Part shown: positions 61,998 to 64,000 of the stretch, piece by piece
How positions within the stretch are numbered: the stretch's first letter is position 1
Layout of the letters: each line of letters begins with the position of its first letter
NCBI RefSeq assembly: GCF_028595265.1
Contig: NZ_JAQQXP010000003.1
Coordinates: forward strand, 372,001-436,000
Length of the DNA stretch: 64,000 bases
Reading direction: 5' to 3'
Source of the DNA: Alteromonas gilva
GTDB taxonomy: Bacteria; Pseudomonadota; Gammaproteobacteria; Enterobacterales; Alteromonadaceae
Program-made: the position numbers and the translations under genes
The notes under the pieces: generated by a model
The model's input: only the letters and a program-made list of their open reading frames with translations
Told to the model about the DNA's origin: nothing
Database searches by the model: none

Positions 61998-63074
61998 TTA
62001 TAAAGCGAGCCGGAGTTCCTTCATCAGAGGGGACTCTGGTGGTACCTTGATCTTTTTAAGTGCCGCTCTTACCAGCTCGTCGCCTACTCTGGCCGGAAAG
62101 GTCGTGCTGATTTTGACAAATTTATCTTCCAGCTGAAAAACATAGATACTGGCATACAGTGATTCACCGCTGTCACTTTCAGCCACCATCTCTGACATTA
62201 GCCCCTGCTCAGGCGGCGACGATTCATGAATAAAAGGTGTCTGGTGCTGCTTTATATCTATGCTCATCTCGCGTGCCGAGGCTGTTTCCCGTGCCTCGTT
62301 GATGGCATCTGTCAGTTCTTTACTCAGGCGCTCATCAGTTTGGCCGTCGAGTACAGACAGTACCGGATAAATCGTGATGTCAAGCACCGCTTCTGTGAAG
62401 TTTGGGTGCAGGTAACGCGCTAAAACCCCTTTAAAGGGATCAGGGTACAGATATTGCCGGGATAGCTCGAATTCATTCAGGCTCTCAGGCAAGACCAGCT
62501 GGTTGGTATAGTCGCTGGCGCCCATGGCCTGATACAAATAAGGTGTTGTAAAGATTTGTTGTTTCTCGGCGTGTTGCCACCAGTGCAAGATAATCTGTTC
62601 GACGTCTTTGGGGGTCACCGCACCGCGATGCTGATATTGCACTAAATGACTATCCAGCTGCATACCCCGCCATTCAACAGAAAACTCTGTATAGCTTTGC
62701 CGCGCCTGCGCATCGTCCGGCGCTGAGGAGATTTGATTGGCAATGAGTAACTCATAGTCGTACTGGCTCAACGAAGGGCTTAATTCGGTAAACAACGACA
62801 ATTGCTCCAGCGCCGTCAGAAAGTCATTGGCGGCTATTCCGTCATTTTTGCATTCGGCTTTGGTTGGTTGCGCGGCCTGGCACTGCCTGGCAGTTGCGTC
62901 ACTGATGTACGAAGAAAATACGTTAACCGGCAGGTTAAAAGGCGTTTCAGCCGGCGCAGTTAAAAATGCTTCGTTTGCTGTTGACGCCACAGGAACGGGC
63001 TGCTGAGTTGCTGTGCAGGCTGTTAACGCGGTAACGAGCAACACACAGTTTAATTGTCGAAGGGACTTAATCAA
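61998..63074 (-). CDS. Predicted lipoprotein of unknown function
   Basis: 358 residues. Lipoprotein signal (lipobox LTAC, Cys20; Thr at +2, so probably outer-membrane sorted). The mature region has a pair of Cys (RQCQAAQPTKAEC, about 94-105). A C-terminal part (about 325-350; LEDKFVKISTTFPARVGDEL) recalls lipoproteins that follow membrane stress, but I cannot name a family. ESLNEFELSRQYLYPDPFKG and VLDITIYPVLSVLDGQTDER are the most distinctive stretches. It lies between der and xseA, where E. coli has yfgJ, and is on the xseA strand. Confidence 0.7.
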   Translation of the reverse strand: MIKSLRQLNCVLLVTALTACTATQQPVPVASTANEAFLTAPAETPFNLPVNVFSSYISDATARQCQAAQPTKAECKNDGIAANDFLTALEQLSLFTELSPSLSQYDYELLIANQISSAPDDAQARQSYTEFSVEWRGMQLDSHLVQYQHRGAVTPKDVEQIILHWWQHAEKQQIFTTPYLYQAMGASDYTNQLVLPESLNEFELSRQYLYPDPFKGVLARYLHPNFTEAVLDITIYPVLSVLDGQTDERLSKELTDAINEARETASAREMSIDIKQHQTPFIHESSPPEQGLMSEMVAESDSGESLYASIYVFQLEDKFVKISTTFPARVGDELVRAALKKIKVPPESPLMKELRLAL

Positions 63075-63146
63075 TCAACGATACCTTGGATGAAAAATAA
63101 AATTTACCGTGGTAAGCGCCGCGCCACCCGTTCAGGTGGTTAACTG

Positions 63147-64000
63147 CTATTGAGCAGGCTTTGCTCTTACACCGGTTACTACACTAATAATTTCGCCATC
63201 TTCAACACGACTGGTTATCTCGTCGTGGGCTGAGACCGATTCAATTCGGGTTATAGCCTGTTGGTCTTTAAGCGTTACTGAATAACCACGGGATAAGGTG
63301 GCTAACGGACTCACAGACTGTAACAAGTGCGCTAGTGTAGCAAGGTTATGTCTGTTCGTCTCTAACCGCCGCTGCATAACACTGACAAGTCGTTGGTGTA
63401 ATTGTTCCCGCTGATTTTTAATGGCATCCAGCCGCAGCGCCGGATGTTGACGGGCGAGTTTGTGTTCAATGCGTTGTAATCGCGATTCCGCAGCGGCCAG
63501 TTTCGACCTGGTCAGGCTAACCAGTCGCTGAGTAAGCAGATCGATGTGCTGTCCTTGTTGCTGCAACATAACGGCAGGGTGCCTGGCGTTTAACCGCTGG
63601 TTGAGCACCGCATGGCGGTGAACGCCGGTTTGAATCTGCTGTTTGAGCCTGTCCGTGAGACGTTGCCGCAGTTGCGCGATATGTTTCATTGCCTCACGCT
63701 GATCTATCGATAAAAGCTCGGCGGCTGCCGACGGCGTTGGTGCTCGCAGGTCGGCGACAAAGTCAGCAATGGTGACATCAACCTCATGACCGACTGCACT
63801 GACAATGGGTAATGTTGAGGCGGCAATTTCACGCGCCAGGGTTTCGTCGTTAAAACACCACAAATCTTCCAGTGAGCCCCCACCACGGGTGAGCAGAATA
63901 ACATCTACTTCGCGACGTTGGTTAGCCAGCCACAGGTTATGTGTCAGCTGTTTTGCTGCCTGTTCCCCCTGAACCATGGACGGATAGATAATGACTTCAG
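63147..64000 (-). CDS. xseA: Exodeoxyribonuclease VII large subunit, 5' end outside window
   Basis: Partial: the frame is open to base 64000 (EVIIYPSMVQGEQAAKQL), so the N-terminal OB-fold and start are beyond the window. Visible catalytic-domain blocks are ILLTRGGGSLEDLWCFNDE, PIVSAVGHEVDVTIADFVAD and RAPTPSAAAELLS. A long coiled-coil C-terminus follows and ends in LARGYSVTLKD-type sequence (LSRGYSVTLKDQQAITR). Degrades single-stranded DNA with XseB. The der...xseA linkage is common in gammaproteobacteria. Confidence 0.94.
   Translation of the reverse strand, partial: EVIIYPSMVQGEQAAKQLTHNLWLANQRREVDVILLTRGGGSLEDLWCFNDETLAREIAASTLPIVSAVGHEVDVTIADFVADLRAPTPSAAAELLSIDQREAMKHIAQLRQRLTDRLKQQIQTGVHRHAVLNQRLNARHPAVMLQQQGQHIDLLTQRLVSLTRSKLAAAESRLQRIEHKLARQHPALRLDAIKNQREQLHQRLVSVMQRRLETNRHNLATLAHLLQSVSPLATLSRGYSVTLKDQQAITRIESVSAHDEITSRVEDGEIISVVTGVRAKPAQ

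Noticed and set aside
1..64000. tRNA, rRNA, CRISPR, insertion sequence or prophage
   Set aside because: I looked through the intergenic regions for tRNA-like ends, regularly spaced repeats and transposase-like frames and saw none; gaps are short and mostly filled by promoters and terminators.

Overview
The window comes from a gammaproteobacterium, most likely an Alteromonadales marine bacterium of the Alteromonadaceae. The basis is protein similarity recalled by eye (RecA, Eno, PyrG, MutS, the Ccm set, the RodZ-IspG-HisS-YfgM-BamB-Der block), a LexA box of the enterobacterial CTG-N10-CAG type, and IscR type-1 sites. It is chromosomal and gene-dense. I see no insertion sequence, prophage, CRISPR array, rRNA or tRNA. 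A gene runs off each end: an ExeA/GspA ATPase on the left and xseA on the right.

Layout. 1-3.2 kb: a GspA/GspB pair for type II secretion, in which GspB carries an N-terminal domain resembling DUF3391, converging on an HD-GYP-like protein with the same N-terminal domain and a degraded HD motif. 3.3-8.3 kb: leuABCD on the minus strand, preceded by a complete attenuator (promoter, Leu-rich leader peptide, antiterminator segment, terminator). 8.4-15.1 kb: an unknown protein, eno, pyrG and mutS, all minus. 15.2-17 kb: pncC and SOS-controlled recA. 17-19.8 kb: an orphan FlhB-C-like/FliK-like pair. 19.9-27.8 kb: the cytochrome c maturation operon ccmABCDEFGHI plus mlaA. 27.8-30.8 kb: galE, a small membrane protein and a POT peptide transporter. 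30.9-41.4 kb: a surface polysaccharide locus, with an ABC capsule exporter (kpsE-T-M-D plus a lipoprotein, minus) divergent from a WecA-like transferase, two glycosyltransferases, ugd and galU (plus). 41.4-43.9 kb: suhB, trmJ, cysE.

43.9-52 kb: a hybrid iron-sulfur locus. In the genomic place where many gammaproteobacteria carry iscRSUA-hscBA-fdx (between trmJ/suhB and ndk-rlmN), this genome has iscR-iscS followed by sufBCDS, an A-type carrier, sufT and sufE. IscR type-1 sites lie before both iscR and sufB. IscS lacks the C-terminal tail that contacts IscU, and no iscU is present here. 52-64 kb: the conserved block ndk-rlmN-pilW-rodZ-ispG-hisS-yfgM-bamB-der, an unknown lipoprotein, and xseA.

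Most of the window is core housekeeping. The parts most worth a second look are the ISC-to-SUF replacement, the DUF3391-like GspB fusion with its degenerate HD-GYP neighbour, a 21-codon ORF just before the wecA-like gene, the unknown lipoproteins, and several regulatory sites readable from sequence. All family assignments are by reading motifs; no database search was run.
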